DNA of 64,000 nucleotides, from assembly GCA_024349245.1 (NCBI GenBank), contig JALDNG010000041.1:7712501-7776500 (forward strand), read 5' to 3'. A program made the position numbers and the translations under genes. Positions 36,027 through 46,917 of this stretch are shown piece by piece (within the stretch, counting starts at the first letter, position 1; each line of letters begins with the position of its first letter). The stretch is from Neodontobutis hainanensis. Taxonomy: Eukaryota > Chordata > Actinopteri > Gobiiformes > Odontobutidae. The notes below the pieces were generated by a model. It had not been told where the DNA came from. It searched no databases and saw nothing but the letters and a program-made list of their open reading frames with translations.

Positions 36027-37471
36027 TTTAGTTACTAGAAATAATGTTTATTAGAGAAATATTAACATAGATCGTGAAAGACAGTGGACAAGCGCTGTGA
36101 AATTTCTGGTTCTTTGTATTGTTAAATTTTAGAGACTTGTGAGGTTTCCTTCTGTTAAACCAAGTCATTTTTGTGTCCAAACATGTAGTAATGAGTAAGC
36201 CAATGAGCTTCTTCAGTGGTTAGCCCCTGGCGGCCTCAGTCCTGTTCAAATGAGAGGTTCCTTTGCCACAAGTCCCAAACATCTTGTAACTAGAGTAAAT
36301 GAAGAGGTATTTGAATTGTCAACAAAACAGTGAGTGGTCTTTTTGAGCTGTGCCTGTACCCTGGCCAGTATGACTACAGGCACACACAAGCACATTGCCA
36401 TCAATTTCCATTGTGCATTTGAATAAATTAAATGGACTAAACCAAATTTCCATTAATGTCTGACAAGCAGGACATTTACATGAGTCAAGTCTAAGACTAG
36501 GTCTAAGCTCACAGCAAAATTAGAATTTCAATCTCATAGTTTAATTCTAAGTCTGAAGAATTTAGCAATAGATGTTTAGAATGTCACTGGTTGTAGTCTA
36601 TTCACAAATTAAAAAGAAAAAAAAAGAAAAATCTTCAGTTTTAAGGTGAGAGCTTTCTTGACAGAGCCAGGCACACTTAACATCTAGCACCCCCGCCCAC
36701 ACGCAGCAGTAAATATCTGAGATCTAAATCCTCTTCACAGCATTGCCTAATTACTCCCAACAACATGCTAGCTGATTAACTTGTAATTGCTGCTCTGAAA
36801 GCAGCCCGTCCCTCTCTTCTCGTTAGGGTTATTACTGACTATAATTACCGCTAATGTGCAGAATTAAACACACACACTGCCTCACATGTTTGCAAACATA
36901 CAGTACATGCAGGTGGATGCTCGTGCACAAGCACCTGCACACTTAGATGCACCAGGAGGATACTTAGCTTCATGGAAACTGTGACTGTTACACAAAGCAA
37001 TAACAGTGAAATTTAGGCAACTAAATTCATTTTCAGTATGTTGCCTCATTTACCAGCCAGAACCAAATAATGGGCTTCATATGTCACTCCAGGTGTCTAG
37101 CCAGCGTCCTTAAAGCCTTGCCAATTACAAAATGGGACTTCTTGTTTCTCAATCATGTAAATAATAGCTTAAAATCATGTAAATGTTCAAATCTTGCGCC
37201 TTTGGGTATAAGAGGTAGCAGTAGTTTTATATATCTATGGGCCAATCAACTTTAGAGGCTGAACCAGGACTGAACTAGGATTTTTTAGTTTAGACACACC
37301 AAAGTTTGATTTAATACTTTTATTGGACAATGATTTTTGAAGTAAATATCCATCACGTATAAGAACAGACCTCTTTGTAATACGACAATATTGTGATAAC
37401 AATAAATTTGGAATAAATTACGCAAGCCATTAATCCACTCAAACACTTAAAACACAAAACACAGTTGGCAC
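36024..37471. other. No gene seen
   Basis: Unique-looking AT-rich sequence with no recognised element. Confidence 0.55.
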
Positions 37472-37542
37472 GAGCATATCCCAGAATCCACCTACTATTG
37501 GCCTGAGGTGGGTTACACTCTTGACTACCAGACATCATTGTG
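37472..37542 (-). repeat. Decayed fragment of the common teleost repeat (3' part)
   Basis: GAGCATATCCCAGAATCCAC, GGCCTGAGGTGGGTTACACT and CTTGACTACCAGACATCAT follow the order of the widespread TATCCCAGCTG..GGCGAGAGGCGGGGTACACCCTGGACAGGTCGCCAG block, in minus sense. It probably belongs to the same family as 32217-32345 and 40722-40783. Confidence 0.5.
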
Positions 37543-37850
37543 TATTCTGGGGTTGGTTGTAGCAATTGAAATACAAATTTTCAACCAAATCAATTTGCAA
37601 ATGCAAATTTAAATATATAAAATGTTATTCGGGGGATGTTTTGAGTATATCCTGTTGTTGCTGAGATCATATCCCAAATTGTTTTTATCTTCTGCAGGAA
37701 ATCAGATAAGTAGTGACATATGTTATGCATTTCCTTAATAGCATAACATTTGTAGAATTAAACATCTGTGTGTAAACCCCTACACAGGAAATTGTAATCA
37801 TCCATTTGTGAACCTTTCATCCTCAGTGTCCTCTGAACTTAAAGAAGAAA

Positions 37851-37877
37851 TGATCTATTCTAGTCTAGAATAGATCA
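37851..37877. repeat. Short perfect inverted repeat
   Basis: TGATCTATTCTA and TAGAATAGATCA flank the 3-base loop GTC, giving 12-base perfect arms. No poly-U tail or gene context supports a terminator. Confidence 0.9.
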
Positions 37878-38708
37878 GTTTTTGTCTAGTCTAGTCACAA
37901 GCGATGTCACCATTTGTTCATCAAGGTGCTTTTTTTTGGGGTCTGTGTAAAAAGCCTTTTTACAAGAATCCAAATCCGGCTTAATCGTAATTCTCCAACT
38001 AAACTTGCTGTTGAGAAAGCTATGAGTGCAAAGCTCCTTTTTAAGTTCATAATCACTTTCTCCTTTAGCTGGGGATAATGGTACTACTTTCAGGGGAGAT
38101 TTGTCTGTCTCTCGCTCCCTATAACGCCGTCTCCCTCCGTCTCCCTCTGTCTCCCTCTGTTTCCCCCAAACACTATCTCTCTTTCTCCGGACCATTAGTG
38201 ATATTGCCGGGCCGCAGACCTCTGTGTTAAGTCACTTAATCAAAAGCAATGGGTTGAAAATCTTGTTTGGCCTCTTACGCCTGATTCATTCCTGCAGACA
38301 AGAGACAGAGAGAGGGCCGCGGGGAAATAAACAGAGAGCCAGACAGATAAGTGAAAAGAAGAGGAGAGAAAGTAAGCGAACGTGTTGATAGTAAAGTGAG
38401 ACGGCAAAGGAGAGGACATTAGGTGTTGGTACAATGTGTTATCAGCTAAGCAGCAGCAGAAAGGCTATCACAAACCCACTGTTCCTCTAACCACTGACCA
38501 ACTCTCATCTACATGAGAATGTTTGCAATGTGGTACAGTTAGTATCCTAATGTGCTGGAAAAACCTACTTCATGTTAATTTGCGTAATTTTTTTGTGGGA
38601 GCTATTGACCTATCTAAAGTACAAAATAATGTTTGGGTAAATTTCACAGAACTACTACCGGATACACTCCATATTATTATGATCATGCAATGAGCTCTGA
38701 CCCAATCG

Positions 38709-38739
38709 GGGCCTGGACTCTAAAGGTGTGTCCAGGCCC
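38709..38739. repeat. GC-rich 10-bp-stem hairpin
   Basis: GGGCCTGGAC and GTCCAGGCCC are perfect arms around an 11-base loop, in AT-rich surroundings. Confidence 0.9.
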
Positions 38740-40721
38740 AGAATTGACCTACTGTACAAATTGATCTACTGATCAAATGTGCTTGTATCTCAGCTTGACA
38801 GATAGAACTTCCTTTTAAAGTTTATGTGAAACACATTGTATGGGATTTTCAAAAAGAGAAGACACATAACACAATTCATAATAGCGTAGTCTTAAAAAAT
38901 ATCTAATATCATATCATTAGATCTTTAGAGGTTGGTCCTTGAACCTAGTAGCTGGCACTGACAATGGTCCATAGTTTCTGCAAGTTCGCTCTTTTCTAGA
39001 CTAATGTTTTAAAATATATATTGCCTGAGACAAAAAATGTGTATCTTAGCTGATTTAGAAATGTGACAATTCCCATTTCTCTAGGTGTTATTACAATTTG
39101 AAGAAATTCAAATGACTGGGGGACGTTACATACTGACTAAAGTCCCATCTCAGTTAGCATTGTGTCCAATTTATGCTACAAGCCACCACCCTATATTTTG
39201 ATGCATCAAGATATATATGCCATTGTTTTCCGAGTAACACCAAGCTGTCTCATTTATGCTCAAGGCATCTCGACTCTCTGTTATTACCTCTCATTTTATG
39301 ATAGGACCACTTCACATGCCCTATGTTGGCCCTGGACCTTTTGGTGAGGAGAGACATAAGAAAGACAAAGATATCCTAAAAAAAAAGAGAGTATAAAAGA
39401 GACTCCTTTGTTATGCCATTATGCTACAAAATCATTCTCTCTGTTGATATTAGAGTTCTGTTGTAAGCCCTAGACCTCACAACTGCAGCACAACAGTGTG
39501 TCTGTACAGAGATGATGGGTGATGGGGGACTCCATGCTCCATAGGGGGGCAAATGAAACATACGGTGCACCAGACGTCCCCCACTGCTGTACAACACACA
39601 AAGCATTTTATTTTCATTTATTAATCCAAAAGAAATAGAAAGTTGATTTCGGGTCCTCACAGCTGACAGGTTTAAATAATAGAGAGAGGATGTGCAACAA
39701 AAAGAGAAGGAAGCCAAAAGGAAATGGCTTTTCTGTTTAGATCCATCAGTAGATATTAAACGTTTTAATGGTAATTGTGCTTTATCTCATTTATTTGGGT
39801 TAGTGCAAGGACCTGTTCATGTCTGCTGTAAAACGATAACACCGGCTATATAAATTAAGACTTTATAGCATTAAAGCACTCTAACACTTACATAGCTTTT
39901 AACATTAATGTGCATTAGGACTTAGTTGTAGAAGTTAGATCAGGGTGTGTCTCTCTAAAACTATTGAGAACTGTGCAGAGCTTAGGTTTTCTAAGTCCGT
40001 ACAAAAGTACTAAGTGAATTGAATTTTATTAATTATTGTAAGAGTTTGGGTTTTGTTGAAAATTACCCTATGATGCACATTTAGATGGGGGAGTAATCTC
40101 TTGCTTCTTTAGACGATTGAAGTTTTCATTTCCTAATTGAGACACTGGTGGATTGTGGAATAGGGCAACACTAGACTTTTAATAGCCTAGTTTTATTTTT
40201 ATTTTTTTGTCCTCTCATTTCCCTGTTCCTTTTCTGCAATTAAAGGGCTCAGAGTCTTCTGGATTTAGGACATTGCAATGCTGGATAGTGCAGTTAGCAG
40301 CTGTACTTAGTGAACTCAAGCTCCTTTTAAAAACACTCGGAAAATCCAGTGAAAATCTCTCTCAGACAAAATTTTATTATGTGATCCACCGCATCCTTTT
40401 GAAAGAAGCCAGCAACTGCAATTTATCGCCACTTTGTTTTGTTTTTTGTTTGAAACTTAAGCTAATTTAGACAGATGTTCTTGGATGTAGAACAATAATT
40501 CAATGGTACTATGGTTATAACAGATCCAGGTCCAGACTGAAGTTACACTTTCATTATCCCCAAATAAAAATGAGTTCCCTGTATTTAGTCCCTTTATTCC
40601 AGTGTCATGGAGGCAACCCATCAGGAGCAGTGTCGGGGGAACATCTATAATTCTTGATCCAGGCTCTTGGTCTTGGTTACTGACTAAATGATTAGCCTAT
40701 AGTGTGCATGTTTTTCGAGGT

Positions 40722-40783
40722 TGGTGGGGGAAACTGGAGCATCTGCAGAAAACCCAGAGAACATGCTAACTCCACACAACAGA
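40722..40783 (-). repeat. Fragment of the common teleost repeat (middle part)
   Basis: In minus sense: TGTGTGGAGTTAGCATGTTC, TCTGGGTTTTCTGCAGATGC and TCCAGTTTCCCCCACC. This matches the GTGTGGAGTTTGCATGTTCTC..GGGTTTTCTCCGGGTGCTCCGGTTTCCCCC block. Confidence 0.75.
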
Positions 40784-43699
40784 AAATAAACTCGTACAGA
40801 TCTATGTGCATCCTACTGTTGTGGAATGACTCTCACTGCCTGAATTTAATCAGTGCATACACATTACTGGGTCTGTCCTGACAAGTCTTGAAAAGCTATA
40901 TCTAATTTTACTTGGGCTTAATCTAAAAGACAGATACATACACACCTATTTTCATTATAACAATTCAATTAACAATACAATTCACTTAAATACTTGATAC
41001 TACAATGGCATAGTATTTTCTCTTAAAGGAAGTAGGGGGCTTCAAATTATTTTTTTATGTTTTTGTACAATTTGTGTTTTTCGATTTTCCCACTCACCTC
41101 CAGAGTGTTATAAAACAATTGTGGCTGCTTTTGTAAAGTGTGGACACTTCACATCAAAGCCACTTGAGCACCTCTACACAATCAGTATCTCGTCACTGTC
41201 ACAGGTGCACTGTGCCAACGCCCTGTTATACACACCTCTTAGACCTTTAAGAACACCCAATTCAATTTAGACATGTTCACACAAGCTGTACCCATCCACC
41301 AATCCACCGACCAATCACCTAATGCACAAATTACAGAACAGACTGGCACTTGAATCCGGTCCCTGTGCAGATGCTTCTCCTTTCAATTAAAACATGCTGA
41401 AATTCCTCTTTTGATCTCAGTATTGGCTATCAGGCACACACACCTGATGCTAGCAGCACTAGTGGCCTCATTGTCTGCAACACAATGCTGCTAAAAGCTA
41501 ACATCATCTGCCTAGCGGTGACAACAGTTTCCAAGCAACAGTAGAGGAGAGAGAAAAAAATATATTTTATACTTTTTAACATGAGAATAATTCATTTTTA
41601 CTCATGTTGTGGTACAACCATGCATGCTTATATTTCCTGTCCAGAATAAAAAAAAAAGAATCGGGGGGAAAAAAATAACATACCCACCTGTAATAGAATG
41701 AATTTATCTTCTTCAAAAACAACATTAAAGAAAATAGTATGAGAGGTGAAAGTAACCAACTGAAGCATGTAAAATAAAAATGACAATGACAAAAATTCAT
41801 TGTGTACCCCTTTTTTTTTTTTTTTTTTTTTTGAAGAAACGCAACATTTTTTTTTTTTATTTACAGACACAAAGGATTATATTCAAACTTGGTCATTAGC
41901 GCTGAGAGCATTTAGGCACAATTCAAGGTCATTGTGTTGGCAGGCAAATGACTTTTTTGATTGCTATGCCTGTTTTGTGTTTCGCCGCATGAATACACAG
42001 ATGGATTTTGCATATGTAAGGTTAAAGTGGTGAAGCTCATCCTGCTGTATTCAATCCTCAAAGAAGACATTTCCGCTTTTCCCCTGAGGCTGTGACTGCA
42101 GGGTGAAGTGAGGTAATAGATAGGGGGTAGCTAAATACGAGAGCGTTTTTGTGGATGGGGAAGTGCACACATGCAAATACATTGCTCTGTGTTCATCTGA
42201 ATGGGGATTCATTGGGCAGCCTTCTCAAAATTAAATGCTTTAGGTGAGGCAGATTGCTTTACGTCTCTGTCATGTTGCTGTGAATGGATTGCTGTGTTTG
42301 ATGGATATGAGGACTGACAGCAGAGATACCCCCTCCACATCCTGAAACACATAAACACTCCTTTTTATTCATATTCACCCTCATTCGTCGTATCAATCTC
42401 TCCTCATTCATTTCATGCCCAAAATCATCTTGACATGAAGTAGGTAGGCTCTTTTTTTTTTAGGATGTCTGTGATATCACTCAAACTTTGGCTTTTTAGG
42501 GGACAGAGTGATAAATCCTTCCCAACCTATAGTTAATTTAATAGCACAATTCACAAATGAACTACGTATTTTTACAGCAAGATGCTTATCTGAGGAAGGT
42601 TTGTGCTTTAATCATACAGTCATTTTTTTTTCCCCCAAAGTTTTGAGCATTTATAGAGTTCTGTACTTCCTCTTCCAGATTTACACACTTCAAGCGTGGT
42701 TCTTAGATTAATCATCAGGCAGCACTCAGGAACTAACAATACTAATAAAGAGTTTTACAGATGGCACCAAATATCCTGCACACATTTCCTTTTGAAACTT
42801 TATTGGAGTTGGTTTTAAACCATCATACAGAACTTTTGCTGCTCTGCCATAAGTGTTTGTGTGGTCTGTGTGTCAGTTATAACTAACACAATCAGTCCTG
42901 TCAGTCTGTAGATTTCCTGTTTGGTGACAGTCTGCATCTGCCTTCCCTTCATCTGTCTGCTGCTCACAGACGCACAATGCAATGCTTTAGTTGATAAAAT
43001 AAATGGCATCTTTAACTGTGCTGAAATAAGCTGAGGCTTACTTGGGTATTGTTTTCCCAAAGGAAAACTAGGATGCTATCAGATAGAAAAAGTGAGAGAC
43101 TGCTCTCTAAGATTAGAGATTAAATATGTAATTGCAATTAATTGCATAAGTGTCCATAGTTAACTCACAATTAATCATAAATTAATCAAAAAATAATTGA
43201 AGTATTTGTTATGAATGTACTTTTAAAAGCATATTTGGCAGTTTTTACTTTGCTCATTAGACAAGAGGTCAAATAAAGACAAATAAAAATAAAATAATAA
43301 TAAAATGCAATGAAAAAAAATATGCTGGCATAAAATGTCAAACTCAAGCCCAAAGAGCAAAAAAGGATGGGCATAATGAATTGAAAGCAAAAATACAACT
43401 AACACAATGCAGTGTGGAAAGTGAAAGATAAAATAAATTGCTAAAAAAAACTGACCTATGTACTGTAGCTATCCATTTAGCTCTAGCTGAAACTTGCCAT
43501 TCTTTTCGCTGTCCATGTCTGCTTTGTAAATGTATACTAACTTACTGCTCTGTTTTATTAAGCAAATTCTTTTAACACACAAAAAAAATGGTGGCATTAA
43601 AAGTAAATTACGTTAACGAATCATTAACACATTAAATTTGACAGGCCAATTTCATTTTGACATGTTTTAAATAAGGCATCTCCAAAGTCTGACCTGGCA
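40784..43699. other. No gene seen; poly-T tract
   Basis: A 22-base T run lies at 41811-41832 with a second T run at 41847-41858. The 41,880-42,040 stretch is non-repetitive with mixed motifs (TCATTAGCG, ATTTTGCATATG) but too weak to call. No gene recognised. Confidence 0.5.
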
Positions 43700-43899
43700 G
43701 ACCGAAAGGGGGGCCGTCTCCGACCACCATCGAACTCACCTCCACAGTCACACACATTCATGCACCAGAGCTGTGGCACTGGAGGCAAGGTAGCAAAGTG
43801 TCTTGCCCAAGGACACAACAACAATATGAATTGGAGAGGGTGGGAATCGGACCTCCAACCTTCCGGTTATAGGACAACCGCTCTACCACTGAGCCCCAC
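43700..43899 (-). mobile_element. tRNA-derived SINE, 3'-truncated
   Basis: From the right edge in minus sense: GGGGCTCAGTGGTAGAGCGG (A box), GGAGGTCCGATTCCCACC (B box), GTTGTGTCCTTGGGCAAGAC, and CACTGGAGG-type body on the plus strand. The usual GTAAAGCG..AAAGCGCTATATA tail is missing; the copy ends in GGGCCCCCC-like GC-rich sequence around 43,710. It shares head and body with the copies at 6.7, 46.6 and 61.5 kb. No target duplication was identified. Confidence 0.75.
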
Positions 43900-43996
43900 T
43901 ATGTTTACATCATAAATTAAGGAAAGGAAAGATTTTATAAAATGTTGTATAAATACAACATGATGACCACTGTTTTAAAATTCTTAAACAACGTAG

Positions 43997-44204
43997 CCCT
44001 GTAAAGCCTGACACATCAAAAAATGGCCAGCAAATTCAATTTTTTAGAACCGAGAACATTTTTAGAAAATTCCTCCAAAAAAAAATCTAAATGATTTTTT
44101 TTCTGAGATTTTTTATGGTATCACATATGATACATTGGGCTATTTGATAAATTAGAGGTCTCAGAAACTCGAGTAGCAAATATGATACAAATGGTTTTAT
44201 AGGG
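43997..44204. mobile_element. Possible piggyBac-like non-autonomous element
   Basis: About 208 bases start CCCTGTAAAGCC and end GGTTTTATAGGG, inverted ends matching at 10 of 12 positions. The right end abuts TTAA, the target of piggyBac transposons, whose ends begin CCC. The left flank is GTAG, not TTAA, which weakens the call. No coding sequence inside. Confidence 0.4.
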
Positions 44205-44230
44205 TTAACCCTATAAAACCATTTGTATCA
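44183..44230. repeat. 48-bp perfect palindrome centred on TTAA
   Basis: Each arm is 24 bases with no spacer: TGATACAAATGGTTTTATAG then GGTT, followed by its exact complement. The centre reads AGGGTTAACCCT. It can form a cruciform. It looks like two copies of one transposon end (CCCTATAAAACCATTTG) placed back to back on a shared TTAA. Confidence 0.97.
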
Positions 44231-46134
44231 AACCAATTTGTAACATAAAAAATATATTTTATTTTTTATTTAACTGTATTTATTTTATTAATATATAATA
44301 TAGTATGATTATTTGATCATATTTCAATTAATTTTAATTTATGATAAAATATAGAACTCAATGTTTGATTTTTATTACATTTTTTTCTTTTTTTTAATTT
44401 CTTGTTTTTAAATGTCTGGAAATGTCATTAGTCTGCTCATATTTTGATACGAAGTGTGGTTCTCTCAAGTTTGGATGCACATATCAAGAACATTAAATGT
44501 GGTTGATTACTCCAGGAGAATTATTCATGTGAATGTGAATCTTTGTTGTAGTCTGTCCCCCATCTATGAGACTGAGTGGCCGTGTGCATTTGTGTGTATT
44601 TGTGTATGGCTTCATTCAGCTCAGATGGTAAAAACTTTTTATTTGATGGGCAGATGAAAGCCACTGAGAGGTAATGGAGCCAATCTGCAACTCACCAAAT
44701 ACATTTCTTACTCGCGCACACACAATCACCTACCGAACATATCTGAATCTCAAGTGGTGCTGCAGCTAGCTAGCTAGCGAGAGAATTTGAGTTACTATTC
44801 AAATGAAGGCAGTGTTTGTGGGAGCCCTGGAGAGACAGAAAAAAGCAGAGAAAGATTCTTTTTTAGTAATATGCAAATAGTCTACCTGCATGGGAAATCT
44901 ATGTTAAAATGAGCTTTCTATTTGGGGAGCTTAAATCAAGACTTACTTTGGTGCACTGATGGGAATGGGTTTTGCTCCAGCTAAAGTATGCTAATAAAAT
45001 ATTTGCTAGAATTACTGGACATGCACTAAAAAAATAATTGTCCTGCTTTTTCAGCAACCTCTACACATGTGCATAGGCTTAGGATACTTTTTAAGATATA
45101 GGTTTAAACAAAACAACTAGAAAAAAAAGTAGACAAAACCAGTATCAGCATGTTACTTATAGGGCAAACATATTTGTGAACCTGCACTAAGATTTGTGTG
45201 CATATCAAGATTTGTGCAGATCACAATTTGTGTGGTGTATCAAGATTTGTGTGTGTGTAATACAATTTGTTTGCACATATGTGGGTCTGTAATAGGCACA
45301 AATTCTATTACAAACTAATGTTGATATGTACGGTGGCCCAGAGAGCTCAACGAAATACAAAAGCAGAAACATACTTTAGAAAAAGAATCTGCCAAATGGA
45401 ATTATAACAATACCCACACTACATGACATCAACATTAATGACATGGAATTAGAAAAACATTTTTTGAGCAAATGTGTGCATGTAGCCTATTTACTGCATA
45501 AACAGCTGTAATCCACTCATAGTCCTGGTCTGGTCTTGGTCTGGTTTCGCCAAATAATCCACCAAAGACACGTTCTTTCCATTTATTCGTGGTCATTAAT
45601 GACACATGGTGAATTTCGGATCTATGCAAATTAGCCGTGTGGTTTAAGTTTTGTTTCTCACAAGGTTAAACAAATGTTCGCAAAGTCGTATTTTACATCA
45701 ACAGTGGACAATAAAGGTCAGGGCTAAGACTCTGTGGCTCTAGAGCAGTGTCTTCTAAAGTGTGCTGGCAGTATAGAAGAGCGTAATGGTTGATGCAGAC
45801 TTATGTCTACGAACCTTCCAGTGATGAATGTTCCGGTACAAGATAAATGTTATTTTAATTGTGTCTGGTTATTGTTGATGAAATGTCATGTGGTTATGGT
45901 TGTAGTTTTGTTCAGCTTTTTCCGATGCAGCTATATGTTGTTGTAATTTCATTTGGCAACTATGTTTATTTATCTGCTGGGGCTGAAGGATGAATGTAAT
46001 GGGGCAACATTTCCTCCTAATCCAGGGTCAAAACCAGGACTAAATGCTAGACTATGGGTACCTCCCTTGGGTAGGGCTAAGATTAAGGTTGTCTCTAAGA
46101 ATTGGGACACACACTTGTGTATTTATAATAAGGT
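44231..46134. other. No gene seen
   Basis: Very AT-rich at 44,240-44,400. A short (CTAG)n-like run lies at about 44766-44777, and a degenerate tandem repeat at 45188-45280. No coding feature. Confidence 0.5.
45188..45280. repeat. Degenerate tandem repeat, unit about 18 bases
   Basis: Five successive variants of a unit based on AAGATTTGTGTGCATATC occur (AAGATTTGTGCAGATC, ACAATTTGTGTGGTGTATC, AAGATTTGTGTGTGTGTAATAC, AATTTGTTTGCACATATG). The spacing is irregular, so it is an old or slippage-prone array. Confidence 0.7.
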
Positions 46135-46389
46135 CTATAAATATATAACCTATATAACCTGGGTCTTTATAATATAGGCTATATATAGTATATTCTCATA
46201 TAGCCTCGTTTATAATATATTTGAATACATAACACATTACGATATGGTCTAATAATGAATCCATCTTCATCATACAGCAAATGAGCAGTTTATTGAGAGT
46301 ATTTTGACTTGAGTCTGGCTCTGAACAGTCAGCTGCTGTTTCCTCAGTCCCTGTCTTAGACATAAGACACTGAAGGATGTTACTACGAT
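46135..46389 (+). repeat. Dispersed repeat, copy A
   Basis: It aligns in direct orientation with 51366-51595. Shared landmarks in order: TATAAATATAT, CTCATATAGCCT, TTTATAATATATTTGAATACA, CATCATACAG, TTGAGAG.ATTTTGA, GCTCTGAACAGT, TCTGCTGTTTCCTCA (CTGCTGTTTCCTCA here) and CACTGAAGGATGTTACTAC. Copy A has small insertions relative to copy B (GACTTGAGTCTG.. and CCTGTCTTAGACATAAG). Its nature is unknown, probably part of a DNA transposon. Confidence 0.8.
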
Positions 46390-46589
46390 ATTATATTTTT
46401 GTAGATGTTTGTGCAGTGTAGTGGTTTGATTTTAGATTGAACAAAATTTATTGAGTGTTCTGCCTGAAACAGAGTTTTCTTATATCCAGGTCTTGAGTGT
46501 CCCTCTGACTAAACAGTTGGTCCCAGCCTGGCCCACCCAAAAAATTGGCCTAGAACCCCCACTAATCCTGGTTTTCTAATAATAATATT

Positions 46590-46909
46590 GCATAGTACGT
46601 ATATAGCGCTTTTCAAAATACCCAAAGACGCTTTACATATCCATTATTCATTTAGTCTGGTGGTAAGCTACCTCTGTAGCCACTGCTGCCCTGGGGCAGA
46701 CTGACAGAGATGGGGCAGCCAATTTGCGCCTACAGATCCTCCAACCATTACCAAACATTCTCAGACCAGAGCCACAGACACTGAAGACAAGGAGGGTTAA
46801 TTGTCTTGCCCAAGGACACAACAACAGTATGAACTGTGTGGAGAGTGGGAATCAAACTGCCAACGTTTCCGGTTGTGGGGCAACCACTCTACCACTGAGC
46901 CATTGCGCT
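46590..46909 (-). mobile_element. tRNA-derived SINE, near full length
   Basis: Minus-sense order: head ATGGCTCAGTGGTAGAGTGG and CAGTTTGATTCCCACTCTC; body GTTGTGTCCTTGGGCAAGAC; middle with GGCTGCCCCATCTCTGTCAG and TGGCTACAGAGGTAGCTTAC; tail ATATGTAAAGCGTCTTTGGG and TTTTGAAAAGCGCTATATAC; then an AAT-rich simple tail near 46578-46590. Length is about 320 bases. CCACTAAT occurs at 46559-46566 and 46910-46917 and may be the target duplication, with about 20 bases of tail sequence between it and the recognised 3' end. Confidence 0.85.
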
Positions 46910-46917
46910 CCACTAAT

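Larger units (their letters stand above)
37543..40721. other. No gene seen; two small hairpins inside
   Basis: Inverted repeats at 37851-37877 and 38709-38739 are listed separately. A CTCCCTCTGT-type short tandem run lies at about 38128-38165. No recognisable gene. Confidence 0.5.

Noticed and set aside
44766..44777. CTAGCTAGCTAG run
   Set aside because: Simple short repeat with no further structure.
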